Shown here piece by piece: positions 7,436 to 15,823 of a DNA stretch of 25,871 nt. Source of the stretch: a virus. The notes under the pieces are model-generated. The model searched no databases, was not told where the DNA came from, and saw nothing but the letters and a program-made list of their open reading frames with translations. The translations under genes were made by a program, and so were the position numbers. How positions within the stretch are numbered: the stretch's first letter is position 1; every line of letters starts with the position of its first letter. The stretch spans positions 1 through 25,871 of the IMG/VR virus record IMGVR_UViG_3300022929_000170; one strand, written 5' to 3'.

Positions 7436-9046
7436 TTATGATGAAAGAAGCTGTCGGATGGAAGCTTCTTCGTCTGTTTCTCGACCATCATTATAAAAAC
7501 CAAAGGGTGTCAACTGATTCTCAATTGCTGCCATATGATTCTCATAGATCGCTTGCCTTATATTTATATTACTTAAATCTTCAAAGTAATTACTACTAGA
7601 AGCCCAAGCAAACAGAACTAAACACATTACTAAGTCATCATGGTAGCCTTCATCGGCTGCATACGATCCTTTAGATTCAATGAAAGTAGAAATTTCAGAT
7701 ATAAGATCAGCGTCATTCACTAGCAGTTTTTTACCCTCTAAGAGACTTTTCAGGTTAAAACAGCCCATTCTTTTTGTTTTCTTGTCGGTATATACACCCA
7801 ATTGGGTTTTACCTCCACCAAAACCTGCTGAAACGCTCTGACCTTTAGTATCACGCGTAACAAACATTAAATTCTCATATTCCATATCGTTATAAAGAAT
7901 GTCGGCAACTTGTTCACCAGCATTCAATTCTATTAGAACATAAGCTTGATTATAATCGGTTCCCAACTTATGTATCACGGTAGGAAATAGCATAGGAAGA
8001 ATATTTTTATTCCTGTACTTAGCAACGGTGCGATATGGAACTTGTGTTATATCTACGACAACAATTGCCGAGAAGTCTCCACCGACTCCCTTGGCAGGAT
8101 CCACCGCCATAGCGTATACATGACCTTCTTTAGGTTTTTCGTATATATCCAATCCGTCATTGGAAGAAAACTCGGCAGCTGCCGGTGCCATTTGTGCAAT
8201 AGTGTCCGCGGCAACTAATGTCAAACTAGAACCAAGGAATGTACACAGCACTTCTTGGTTAAACTTAATCTCACCAAGAAGTCTACGCTGTTCTTCTGCC
8301 CACTTCTCATCTCTACCTGGAATCTCCCAGTACGGAATAAACAAGTTAACGAATCCGTTCTTGTCCTGTTCAGCATCGGTCCAGAATTTCCAGAAGTGAT
8401 TATATCCAAGAGGAGTTGAGCTTAATAGAATCTTAGTAGTCTCACCAGCAGAGATTGTAGGATATACTGATGTGAAGAATGATTCGGCAACATTGTTTGG
8501 AATAATTGCAGCTTCGTCAACGTATAGTAAGTTAACCGATTTACCACGAATACCAGATGTAGATGTTGCAGCGGTGAATACCTTAGAACCGTTTTCTAAT
8601 TCAATATCACCCTTGTTCCATGTAGTAACACCCTGCTGTAACCATTTTGGAAGACCTTCGTACATTGTCTGATATCTATCAAGTACTTCCATAGCTGCTG
8701 CTTTCTTGTTCGCAAGAATAGCAACGGTCTTATTTGATTGGAATAAAGTGTACCATAGAATGTATGCAGCGGAAGTGGTAGTTTTACCCTGCTGTCGTCC
8801 TTCCATGAGAATAACCTTTCGGTTTTCATGGATGACTTTGACCTTGTTAATCTGACATGGGTACAGATTGAACGGTTGTAAACCGTGGTCCAATGTTACA
8901 ATTTTACAATAAGTCTGAATAAAATAGACGGGATCTTCCGAACACTTCAAATATTCTTCGATTTCATGCTGGGAGAACGGTATTGCTTGACCTGCCCCCT
9001 TAAGATTCGAATTACTGTTGTAAACTTTTAATTTATTCAGGTCCAT
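7436..9046 (-). CDS. 17: Terminase large subunit gp17 (packaging ATPase-nuclease)
   Basis: A 536-aa DNA-packaging motor (T4 gp17 is 610 aa). Walker A is GRQQGKTT at residues 83-90, Walker B LLYVDEAA with Asp177/Glu178, and the ATPase coupling motif LLSSTP is at 207-212. The RNase H-like nuclease domain shows its acidic triad at Asp316 (MAVDPAKG), Glu373 (LIELNA) and Asp470/471 (GYHDDLVM). The ATPase pumps DNA through the portal and the nuclease cuts the concatemer. All key residues are present, so the protein should be active. The ATG lies 30 bp after gene 15; no clear ribosome site is seen. The usual partner gene 16 is not between 15 and 17. Confidence 0.97.
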   Translation of the reverse strand: MDLNKLKVYNSNSNLKGAGQAIPFSQHEIEEYLKCSEDPVYFIQTYCKIVTLDHGLQPFNLYPCQINKVKVIHENRKVILMEGRQQGKTTTSAAYILWYTLFQSNKTVAILANKKAAAMEVLDRYQTMYEGLPKWLQQGVTTWNKGDIELENGSKVFTAATSTSGIRGKSVNLLYVDEAAIIPNNVAESFFTSVYPTISAGETTKILLSSTPLGYNHFWKFWTDAEQDKNGFVNLFIPYWEIPGRDEKWAEEQRRLLGEIKFNQEVLCTFLGSSLTLVAADTIAQMAPAAAEFSSNDGLDIYEKPKEGHVYAMAVDPAKGVGGDFSAIVVVDITQVPYRTVAKYRNKNILPMLFPTVIHKLGTDYNQAYVLIELNAGEQVADILYNDMEYENLMFVTRDTKGQSVSAGFGGGKTQLGVYTDKKTKRMGCFNLKSLLEGKKLLVNDADLISEISTFIESKGSYAADEGYHDDLVMCLVLFAWASSSNYFEDLSNINIRQAIYENHMAAIENQLTPFGFYNDGRETDEEASIRQLLSS

Positions 9047-9076
9047 ATGGTATAATGTATCTCTAGATACTAATAA

Positions 9077-9805
9077 TTAAAAGTTATTCCAAAGATCACT
9101 TGTTACATCACCCGTTGATGAATCACCTGTTGCAGAATAATTGCCTATAGCTGCACCAGTATCCGGATTAGTCATATCAACTACAGTAGTAGTAATAACT
9201 TTACCATCCTTAATTGGTCCATACATGTATGCTTTAAGAGTAAAGTTTAACGTATATGTAATGAATCTTCTAGTCTGGAAATCACCTTCATAATCATCTT
9301 GTAAGCTAATATTATTTAGAATAACTGGAACATCGACCACCAAATCATTATCGGTAATAGGTTGTAATGATAATGTATATTCTGGTGAAAATGTTGGTAA
9401 TATTTGTTCTACGATCTGTAGCGCATCTTCTTGAGTTTTACTTATTACATATAATGAAATTTCGAAATTATATGGAACTGGAGAATACATTCTTTGCACT
9501 GTATCAGTACCATCGCCACACGAAATATAATTCATACGATTAACCTTGCGAGTTGAATCGTATGTTAAACCGGTCATTTCAAATGAAAGCCGCGGCAAAG
9601 ATGTATAGACATATGAATCCAAATTCGGATCCTGGTCGATACGCATAATCCATTTTTCCTTAGGAGCGTATGCAATAGGTACTTCCATACCTTGCACTTC
9701 AATCCCTTCGTTAGATCGAATAATTTTAATATTACTGAATAGAGCACCAAAAGCTACGATAATCTTTCGCGTGATCTGGTGATAATATATATTGTTACTT
9801 AACAT
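9077..9805 (-). CDS. 15: Tail sheath stabiliser / tail terminator gp15
   Basis: A 242-aa homologue of T4 gp15 (272 aa), the hexameric ring that caps the finished tail and joins it to the neck. Diagnostic stretches are the N-terminal YYHQITRKIIVAFGALFSNI, VPIAYAPKEKWIMRIDQDP, YTSLPRLSFEMTGLTYDS.RKVNRMNYI, and MYSPVPYNFEISLYVISKTQEDALQIVEQILP. This pattern is common in T4-like marine phages. Its ATG overlaps the stop of the upstream fibre-like gene as TAATG, implying coupled translation. The C-terminus (after YMYGPI) is a low-complexity Asp/Thr/Gly tail. Confidence 0.93.
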   Translation of the reverse strand: MLSNNIYYHQITRKIIVAFGALFSNIKIIRSNEGIEVQGMEVPIAYAPKEKWIMRIDQDPNLDSYVYTSLPRLSFEMTGLTYDSTRKVNRMNYISCGDGTDTVQRMYSPVPYNFEISLYVISKTQEDALQIVEQILPTFSPEYTLSLQPITDNDLVVDVPVILNNISLQDDYEGDFQTRRFITYTLNFTLKAYMYGPIKDGKVITTTVVDMTNPDTGAAIGNYSATGDSSTGDVTSDLWNNF

Positions 9806-10761
9806 TAGACAATTTTCTTAATAGTCACGTTAACATTAGAAATATAACTCACTGCGCCAGCATCAACTTCTGTATCTGAAGCTGTAAACCAAATTTGGTT
9901 TGATTCTAGCACAGGACTAGTAAATCTAACAATCGTACTTAGTGTTGCCGTTGATCTATTTACTACATCAAATTCTGTGCCGATTGTGCCCAAATTTGCA
10001 GTAGCTCCATCGTCCCCAGCTTTAATAGTAACCGCCATCGTAGACCTAGCATTATTGCCTATTGCGCTAAATACTGCAGTAATTTCATATACGCCGCTCT
10101 GGTAAAATCCGTTAAATTTTCCAGTACTATCTGGAGCAGGAATATGTTCTAATGTTGGATTACTTGCCGCAGAAGATACAAAACCCTGTTCATATGTATA
10201 CGGTCTCCAAGATCCTGAAGCTCCTTGGCCAAGGATAACACTTACGTCAGTTATCTGTGTAAACACATATTTGCCAAAATCTTGGCCTAAATATGCACGA
10301 TACTGTATGCCATCTGCAAATTGAATTCCGGCAAATTCTGGAACAGAGGTAGTTAACAGCTGTTGATCGAGGACCGGAATATCCGGAGTATTTGTCAAAT
10401 CGTTATATGATCCGCTGAATAATATTGGCAAATCATCGAGACTATTATATGAGCCATTAAATGCATCAGTAATACCATAACCAGCCAAAGTGGTTGGAAG
10501 ATTGGTTAGTGAAGAAAATTCACCGTCAAAAAATACAGGACGGTCACTAAGATCATTAAATGAAGTTTGCGGAACATCAGTAAGATCATTATATGATCCG
10601 CTAAATAGTTCTGGCGCTCCAATTAGATCTGTATATAAACGACTAAATTGGATCGAATATAATTCGCCAAACATTTCGTTGGTTTTAATAAAGGCGGCTC
10701 TGAGTGTATCGCCGTTTCCGTCGTTTGCTGATGCGCCTACTTCAATTACTTGTCTTGCCAT
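9805..10761 (-). CDS. Fibre-like virion protein with NDL repeats and C1q-like head
   Basis: A 318-aa protein inserted between neck gene 14 and tail gene 15, where T4 has no gene. Residues 1-36 form the common phage motif IEVGASANDGNGDTLRAAF..TNEMFGELY, seen at the N-termini of many T4-like fibre proteins. Residues about 43-128 hold six copies of a roughly 12-aa repeat of the type S(Y/F)NDLTD.P..F, a shaft-like segment. The C-terminal 120 residues (GFYQSGVYEITAVFSA ... YISNVNVTIKKIV) resemble a C1q/TNF-like jelly-roll head, often trimeric. I infer a trimeric whisker- or collar-fibre-like appendage attached near the neck. The gene starts 1 bp after gene 14 and its stop overlaps the gene 15 start, so it is firmly part of the neck operon. 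Confidence 0.8.
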   Translation of the reverse strand: MARQVIEVGASANDGNGDTLRAAFIKTNEMFGELYSIQFSRLYTDLIGAPELFSGSYNDLTDVPQTSFNDLSDRPVFFDGEFSSLTNLPTTLAGYGITDAFNGSYNSLDDLPILFSGSYNDLTNTPDIPVLDQQLLTTSVPEFAGIQFADGIQYRAYLGQDFGKYVFTQITDVSVILGQGASGSWRPYTYEQGFVSSAASNPTLEHIPAPDSTGKFNGFYQSGVYEITAVFSAIGNNARSTMAVTIKAGDDGATANLGTIGTEFDVVNRSTATLSTIVRFTSPVLESNQIWFTASDTEVDAGAVSYISNVNVTIKKIV

Positions 10762-10762
10762 G

Positions 10763-11500
10763 TTAGTCTAAGTCCACTGTGAATAGATCCGAATCTACTA
10801 AAATTGATGTTGAGTCTGCTGTTTCAGAGTACCGTACTTTTGCAGTTTCAATAACATCACCGAATGGGTTTGTCGTGTCGAAGATAATATCTGCAGCTTC
10901 TTGTCTGTACAAGTTATTATCGGCAACACGATCTTGATCATCAATGAATGTCTGTTTCTCTACATCGAATGATTGTAGAGATTCAAACGCATCGATCTCC
11001 TCAATGCCAGTTGCAATTTTCTCTGATGCATACTGGAAGAGTTCAACTTCAAGTCTGTATACATACAATTTTCCAAGTTGATAAAACGGATCCTGATGCT
11101 CTACAAACTTGATTTCAAATAGACCGTCAGTTAGAGGGAAATATAATAAATCTCCTTCTGCCGGTCTACCTGGCAAAACTGTCTGACCATACTGTCCAAC
11201 AAATCTTTGCCATGTTCTTTTAGGGACAGTCAGTGTTGCAGACTGCTCCATCATTAAACCGAATTTACTTACAAAGGCACCTTGTCCTTCAAAGCCAGTA
11301 TTCGATTCTAAATACATCTCTACAGGATACGCATGTCTAAATTCAGACAAACGATCTTCACCGAGAATATTGTCTTTACCGACAAGTGTCCTTGGTATAT
11401 AGAAAAAGTCTTGTCCCCAAATTCTAACAGCTTCAATAATTAGATCTTCTAATAAAAGCTGTTCTCTTTTGGTTCCATGTGAAAAATATACGCTACGCAT
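10763..11500 (-). CDS. 14: Neck protein gp14
   Basis: A 245-aa homologue of T4 gp14 (256 aa), which with gp13 forms the neck that seals the filled head and receives the tail. Typical family sequence includes IIEAVRIWGQDFFYIPRTLVGKDNILGEDRLSEF near the N-terminus, NTGFEGQGAFVSKFGLMM, and the central PGRPAEGDLLYFPLTDGLFEIKFVEHQDPFYQLGK followed by YRLEVELFQYASEKI. It starts 3 bp after the gene 13 stop. The fibre-like gene follows after a single base. Confidence 0.95.
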   Translation of the reverse strand: MRSVYFSHGTKREQLLLEDLIIEAVRIWGQDFFYIPRTLVGKDNILGEDRLSEFRHAYPVEMYLESNTGFEGQGAFVSKFGLMMEQSATLTVPKRTWQRFVGQYGQTVLPGRPAEGDLLYFPLTDGLFEIKFVEHQDPFYQLGKLYVYRLEVELFQYASEKIATGIEEIDAFESLQSFDVEKQTFIDDQDRVADNNLYRQEAADIIFDTTNPFGDVIETAKVRYSETADSTSILVDSDLFTVDLD

Positions 11501-11503
11501 TAC

Positions 11504-12244
11504 TTATCCCAAGAAAAATTCCAATGGAGCAGATTTTGAGATTAGCGTATCTTCTAATTCTTTAATTTCTTCTATGGCTTCTGCATAGAGTTTATCTCCA
11601 TCCATCGTAACGCCGCCTGGAAGTTGCAATCCACTAAATTTCTTTATGTTAACTGCCCACTGTTTCTTAATAAGCGCTGTGGTATAGTGCTTTAACCATG
11701 GATCACCATAAACTGCAGGATAAGTCGCCGGATCAAGAGCTCTATAACTCTCAACTAGAACGTATGAATCGACGGGAATATTGTCTCCCCATGATTCGTC
11801 GATATACAATCTTCCAGTGTGTCTATTAAATCGGTACAACTGTGAACCGTTCAATGTATGATCTAGTAACGCCAAATGACCCATAACCTGTTTATAGTAT
11901 ATAACTGAAACAGAGGTTAAATCATACAAATCATTTAAGCGAAGTTGGTACTGTAAATCGAATATTGACTTTGATGTACCTGTTCCAGCGGCAATTGGAA
12001 ATACCTTGGTAACGCCGTAAACATAATCAGGAATAGGAATAGACCGAGCATCAACATCGTCTTGAGTTACCTGATGCTTTAGATACATTTTCTCAATGCC
12101 ATCGTAATGATACATTCTCCAATGTTCTATGGCTTCGTCAACGCGGTCTTCCACTTGAGCGTCATCAATGTTGATTTCAACTACAGGTTCGCCGAGCGCT
12201 CTTAAGCAATAATCGATTAATCCATCTCGTGTTGTTACTGCCAT
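11504..12244 (-). CDS. 13: Neck protein gp13
   Basis: A 246-aa neck protein, shorter than T4 gp13 (309 aa) but with the standard landmarks: an N-terminal helix region LIDYCLRALGEPVVEINID..Q.EDRVDEAIEHWRMYHYDG, the VTKVFPI strand, LNDLYDLTSVSVIYYKQVMGHLALLDHTLNG, FNRHTGRLYID, and DPWLKHYTTALIKKQWAVNIKKFSGLQLPGGV near the C-terminus. It completes the head after packaging together with gp14. AGGGAAT precedes the ATG and a late promoter box lies 27 bp upstream. It is the first gene of the neck-terminase unit and directly follows the adhesin block. Confidence 0.95.
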   Translation of the reverse strand: MAVTTRDGLIDYCLRALGEPVVEINIDDAQVEDRVDEAIEHWRMYHYDGIEKMYLKHQVTQDDVDARSIPIPDYVYGVTKVFPIAAGTGTSKSIFDLQYQLRLNDLYDLTSVSVIYYKQVMGHLALLDHTLNGSQLYRFNRHTGRLYIDESWGDNIPVDSYVLVESYRALDPATYPAVYGDPWLKHYTTALIKKQWAVNIKKFSGLQLPGGVTMDGDKLYAEAIEEIKELEDTLISKSAPLEFFLG

Positions 12245-12270
12245 TTGAATTCCCTATTGTTCTTATCTTC

Positions 12271-12278
12271 TATTTATA
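12271..12278 (-). promoter_or_regulatory. T4-type late promoter upstream of gene 13
   Basis: An exact TATAAATA on the minus strand, 26 bp before the gene 13 ATG, in the 77-bp gap that separates the adhesin genes from the neck genes. It would drive 13, 14, the fibre-like gene, 15 and 17. Confidence 0.8.
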
Positions 12279-12288
12279 CGTTTCTATT

Positions 12289-12321
12289 TTAACCAGCTTG
12301 GAAGATATATGCTTTACCAGA
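12289..12321 (-). pseudogene. Relic 3' end of a second adhesin gene
   Basis: Immediately after the TAA of the 565-aa adhesin, the same frame continues as SGKAYIFQAG and a second TAA. The complete 693-aa adhesin ends SGKAYIFKAG and stop, so these ten codons plus stop match another family member with one change. The bases that follow (TTAAAATAGAAA) also resemble the gap that follows the 579-aa gene. I read it as a recombination scar: an older gene end left behind when a new propeller with its own stop was placed before it. Confidence 0.75.
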
Positions 12322-14019
12322 TTAGCCGCCGACAAAGATATAAGCAGCACCAGCATCACCAGTGCCATCGGGGTCTTCATATTTTGCACCAACAATTACA
12401 GTATCGCCAGATATTGCAACTGATGTACCGAATTCATCACTTGATGCTCTATCCGATGCTAGAATCTTGATTTGCTGTGTCCATGTAGTGCCATCTCTGG
12501 TAAAGATATATGCTGAGCCAGCACTAGTAAGACCGGCAGGGTCTTCAACCGGCGCAGAAACAATTACCGTATCAGCCTCTATTGCAACAGAGTACCCAAA
12601 TAGATCGACTGCTTCTGGATCAGACGCCTGAATCTTAGCTTGTTGTGTCCATGTGGTTCCTGATCTGGTAAATACATATGCTGAGCCGGCAGCATTAGCA
12701 CCTGTGTCTTCACCCCAAGCACCAACAATTACCGTATCGCCATCTATTGCTACTGAGTGACCGAACTTATCCTCTGCCTGTATATCGGATGATAAAATCT
12801 TAGCTTGTTGTGTCCATGTAGTGCCTGATCTGGCAAATATATATGCAGCGCCAGTTTCTGCATTTTTTCCGAAAGCACCAACAATTACTGTATCGCCGTC
12901 TATTGCTGCTGAGCTACCAAAGTAAGCGCTTGTTGATCGATCCGATGCCTGAATCTTTGCTTGTTGTGTCCATGTAGTGCCTGATCTGGTGAAGATATAT
13001 GCAGCGCCAGTATTAGTAGCACCAGTGTCTTCACCCATTGCACTAGCAACTATTGTATCTCCATCTATTGCTACTGAGTAACCAAACCAATCATCTTGTT
13101 GTATATCAGTTGATATAAGTTTAGCTTGTTGTGTCCATGTAGTACCAGATCTGGTAAATACATATGCAGCGCCACGGTCGTTAGCACGATAGCCACCAGC
13201 AACTAATGTATCGCCCGATATTGCTACTGAGAAACCAACCCATACATTTTGAATCCCTCCGATATCAGTTGCTGCTAACTTTGCTTGTTGTGTCCATGTA
13301 GTACCAGATCTGGTAAATACATATACAGCACCAGCATTAGTACCAGTGGAGTCTTCCTGATAAGCACCAACAGCTACCGTATCACCATCTATTGATACTG
13401 AGTAGCCAAAGTAATCATTTCCTTCTTTATCAGACGCTTGTATCTTGGCTTGTTGTGTAGTTAATGTCCAATCTGATCCAAATGTTAATGTAAACGAACT
13501 CACTGAAGTATCAATATTAACACCGTCTGATGCTGTGAATGCCAGATCAAATGTTGCTGGCGCTGTTCCAGGAGTAATTGTGAATACATTATCCACATTA
13601 GTAACTGTAATATCTTCTAACGATCCGCTGGTAACTTGATATCCCCAGATAATTGGTGTTCCTTCAGGGTCTGTCGCCTGAAGTGTAATAACAGTTGGAG
13701 TACCATCAGAGTTCAATGCATAAGTTGCATCAGCACCAGCGGTAATAGTAGGTGCTGTGTTGATAGTAGCGATCTCAAACCAACCACTGCCAGTAAAGAT
13801 AAACAACTTGTTACCGTCTTGAACAAATGCCTTTGAACCAGCTGCAACATCTGTCAAAGGAAGACTCTGCACATCAACATATCCTTGAGTTGTCAGTGCA
13901 TTATCTTCTGGTGCATCCGGAGTTGCAACTGACCAAGAATTGGATGCAGATGAATATTTAAATGTACGCCCGAACTCTGTATGAAGATCGTCGTTAGATG
14001 GTGATGTTGGAAATGCCAT
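12322..14019 (-). CDS. Adhesin with docking tag, cadherin-like domain and seven-bladed propeller
   Basis: A 565-aa virion adhesin. Residues 1-30 carry the shared tag (MAFPTSPSND..TEFGRTFKYS...SW). Residues 52-88 form the LPLTD...KAFVQDGNKLFIFTGSGWFEIA module. Residues about 90-181 are a cadherin-like domain (ATYALNSDGTPTVITLQATDPEG ... FTASDGVN). From 184 seven repeats of 50-57 aa follow, each with a WTQQAK start, FG.S.AI.GDT.IVGA and GAAYIFTRSGTTW. This is an integrin-like FG-GAP pattern, one blade per repeat; the N-terminal DWTLTTQQAK probably closes the ring. No signal peptide. Binding to the cell surface is inferred. Its stop precedes an in-frame relic of a paralogue's C-terminus. Confidence 0.8.
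   Translation of the reverse strand: MAFPTSPSNDDLHTEFGRTFKYSSASNSWSVATPDAPEDNALTTQGYVDVQSLPLTDVAAGSKAFVQDGNKLFIFTGSGWFEIATINTAPTITAGADATYALNSDGTPTVITLQATDPEGTPIIWGYQVTSGSLEDITVTNVDNVFTITPGTAPATFDLAFTASDGVNIDTSVSSFTLTFGSDWTLTTQQAKIQASDKEGNDYFGYSVSIDGDTVAVGAYQEDSTGTNAGAVYVFTRSGTTWTQQAKLAATDIGGIQNVWVGFSVAISGDTLVAGGYRANDRGAAYVFTRSGTTWTQQAKLISTDIQQDDWFGYSVAIDGDTIVASAMGEDTGATNTGAAYIFTRSGTTWTQQAKIQASDRSTSAYFGSSAAIDGDTVIVGAFGKNAETGAAYIFARSGTTWTQQAKILSSDIQAEDKFGHSVAIDGDTVIVGAWGEDTGANAAGSAYVFTRSGTTWTQQAKIQASDPEAVDLFGYSVAIEADTVIVSAPVEDPAGLTSAGSAYIFTRDGTTWTQQIKILASDRASSDEFGTSVAISGDTVIVGAKYEDPDGTGDAGAAYIFVGG
12325..13465 (-). repeat. Seven tandem propeller-blade repeats (565-aa adhesin)
   Basis: Seven in-frame copies of a roughly 150-170 bp unit. 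The constant part encodes FTRSGTTWTQQAK; the variable parts are the residues flanking FG and the acidic loop after IVGA. Copy length differs by several codons, so this array is older or more drifted than the one in the 693-aa gene. Confidence 0.85.
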
Positions 14020-14039
14020 TTTATGTTCTTTCTTCTATA
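14020..14039 (-). repeat. Conserved adhesin joint, 588/565 gap
   Basis: The minus-strand gap ends AGAAGAAAGAACATAAA before ATGGCATTTCC. Almost the same bases occur before the 850-aa gene (20552-20568) and, slightly changed, before the 588-aa gene (15807-15823). AGAAAG is the likely ribosome site. The shared joint could serve as a homologous crossover point. Confidence 0.65.
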
Positions 14040-15806
14040 TTAACCAGCTTTGAAGATATCGACTCTACCCATATCTGATCCTGGACGAGTTAGTCCAGCA
14101 TAAGCGTAAAATCCTGAGATTGCTACAGTGACTCCGAACCCTTCATTTGCGTTTCCAGTTGGATTGCCTGTATAAAACAATAGATTACCTGTTGATACTT
14201 CAAAAATCCAAATCGCCCCGACATTTTGAGTTCCATTTGAAGCCCTTTCATTGGAACCTACGATCATATATTCTCCTGATATGTCAATTGATCTTCCAAA
14301 ATAATCTGCGAAATATGTCGGTTCAATTAAATTCGGATCTTTTATAGAATATACTAGTGATCCTGTATTAGAATTATACACATACACATATCCACAATTA
14401 TCATCGTATAACCCATCATCTTCATTTGTAGCCGCAACAGCAATATATCCATCCGATATTGCAACTGTGTTGCCAAAGTAATCATACCTAAAACTCTCTC
14501 CGGAGTTCTGAGGGCTCGGATTATTCAATGTCCAAATTAACGCCCCTGATGAAGCGTTAAAAACATATACTTTACCTTGATCAAACGCAGTTGTTGAACT
14601 GTCTTCATTAGGAGTTCCCACAACAATTTTAGATCCGTCAGTTGCAATTTTTTTGCCAAACTGATCGGCTACCTGACTCCCCGCATATGCATTAGGATTT
14701 TCAATCGTATACTGAATCGTCCCTGTAGAAGCGCTATAGACATATGCCCGACCTCTTGATCCGTTATAGTCCGGTTGACCAATAACTACTACATCGCCTG
14801 CAAGAGCTACAGACCACCCGAAGCTGGTTCCGGATGCTGGATTTTCTATTGTATGAGCTAAAGTAGTATCGGTCCAATCACCAGAAACTGTTTTGAAAAT
14901 AAACACTCTACCTGCATTTGTTACGCCAGCTTTATCATCTCTTGGACTCCCGACAACAAGACAGTTGCCGTCCAAAGAAATAACTTCTCCAAACCAATCA
15001 TTATATGTTCCATCATAGGGACTTGGATTTGGTATAGAGCTTATGAGAGCGCCGGTTGAAGCACTAATAATGTGAACTGCTCCGGAGTCGTATCCTGTAC
15101 TAAGTCGCTCTCTATATGCACTTACAGCCAGATAATCTCCTGAGATTGATAATGCCGATCCAAAATTATAACTTGTTGGATTCTCATACGATTCCACTGT
15201 GTATGGACCTACAGAAGCAAGAAAACTAGCAGCAGTCCAATCTGGAACAAACGATAACGAGAATGTGCTTACTGAAGTATCAACATTGACTCCGTCAGAT
15301 GCGGTAAATGTTAAACTAAACGATCCAGCATCTGCTGAGTTAGTACTGGGAGTAATGGTAAATACATTATCTACATTCGTAACTGTAGTACCACCGAGCG
15401 AACCACTGCTAACAGTATAACTCCACGTCAATGGAACGCCTTCAGGGTCATTTGCAGTTAGAGTAATAACAGTTGGTGTACCATCGGTGTTTAACGTATA
15501 TGACGCTTGACCTCCAGCAGTAATAGTAGGATTAGTATTAACCAATGCAATCTCAAACCATCCAGTGCCGTTCCAGACATACAATCTATTAGATTCCTGA
15601 ACATATGACATTGCACCAATCTCGTTTCCTGACATAGGTAAGTCGACTGCTTGTGTCACAGAAGAAGTTGTGGGCGCAGCTTCTTGGATTGGAGCGACAG
15701 TAGGACTACTGACAATATCCCATGCCCCTTTGTTGGCTTTGTATCTAAATCTTCTGCCGAATCGTTCGATAATATCGTTATCGTTTGGATTTATTGGAAA
15801 TGCCAT
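14040..15806 (-). CDS. Adhesin with docking tag, cadherin-like domain and divergent seven-repeat propeller
   Basis: A 588-aa member of the same family. Tag at 1-30 (MAFPINPNDN...RFGRRFRYKANKGAW), LPMSGN...SYVQESNRLYVWNGTGWFEIALV at about 56-90, a cadherin-like domain at about 93-195, then seven degenerate repeats of about 45-62 aa. The repeats keep the core (YFG..VAIS.GY.AV.A....GYVYVYNS.TGSL.Y) but share little identity with one another, unlike the 693-aa protein. Several acidic loops (NEDD, RDDKAG) could bind calcium as in FG-GAP proteins. It ends DIFKAG like its neighbours. The role as a surface-binding virion protein is inferred from the modules and operon position. The 5' gap is 17 bp. 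Confidence 0.8.
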   Translation of the reverse strand: MAFPINPNDNDIIERFGRRFRYKANKGAWDIVSSPTVAPIQEAAPTTSSVTQAVDLPMSGNEIGAMSYVQESNRLYVWNGTGWFEIALVNTNPTITAGGQASYTLNTDGTPTVITLTANDPEGVPLTWSYTVSSGSLGGTTVTNVDNVFTITPSTNSADAGSFSLTFTASDGVNVDTSVSTFSLSFVPDWTAASFLASVGPYTVESYENPTSYNFGSALSISGDYLAVSAYRERLSTGYDSGAVHIISASTGALISSIPNPSPYDGTYNDWFGEVISLDGNCLVVGSPRDDKAGVTNAGRVFIFKTVSGDWTDTTLAHTIENPASGTSFGWSVALAGDVVVIGQPDYNGSRGRAYVYSASTGTIQYTIENPNAYAGSQVADQFGKKIATDGSKIVVGTPNEDSSTTAFDQGKVYVFNASSGALIWTLNNPSPQNSGESFRYDYFGNTVAISDGYIAVAATNEDDGLYDDNCGYVYVYNSNTGSLVYSIKDPNLIEPTYFADYFGRSIDISGEYMIVGSNERASNGTQNVGAIWIFEVSTGNLLFYTGNPTGNANEGFGVTVAISGFYAYAGLTRPGSDMGRVDIFKAG

Positions 15807-15823
15807 TGTTTATTCTTTCTTTA
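15807..15823 (-). repeat. Conserved adhesin joint, 693/588 gap
   Basis: A 17-bp gap reading TAAAGAAAGAATAAACA on the minus strand between the AAAGCTGGTTAA end of the 693-aa gene and ATGGCATTTCC of the next. It is a variant of the joint seen at 14020-14039 and 20552-20568. Confidence 0.6.

Noticed and set aside
7561-7568. Another exact TATAAATA (minus strand) inside the 3' part of gene 17
   Set aside because: One or two such 8-mers per strand are expected by chance in sequence of this composition, and a better placed box lies in the gap before gene 18. It could be a second start for gene 18 but I cannot support it.
9057-9070. Imperfect palindrome GTATCT-CT-AGATAC in the 15/17 gap
   Set aside because: Six-base arms in AT-rich sequence, no U tract and no promoter nearby; too weak to call a terminator or operator.
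12322-12324. Programmed stop-codon read-through of the 565-aa gene
   Set aside because: The in-frame relic makes it possible, but TAA is the least leaky stop, the added ten residues merely duplicate the final strand, and a recombination scar explains the sequence more simply.
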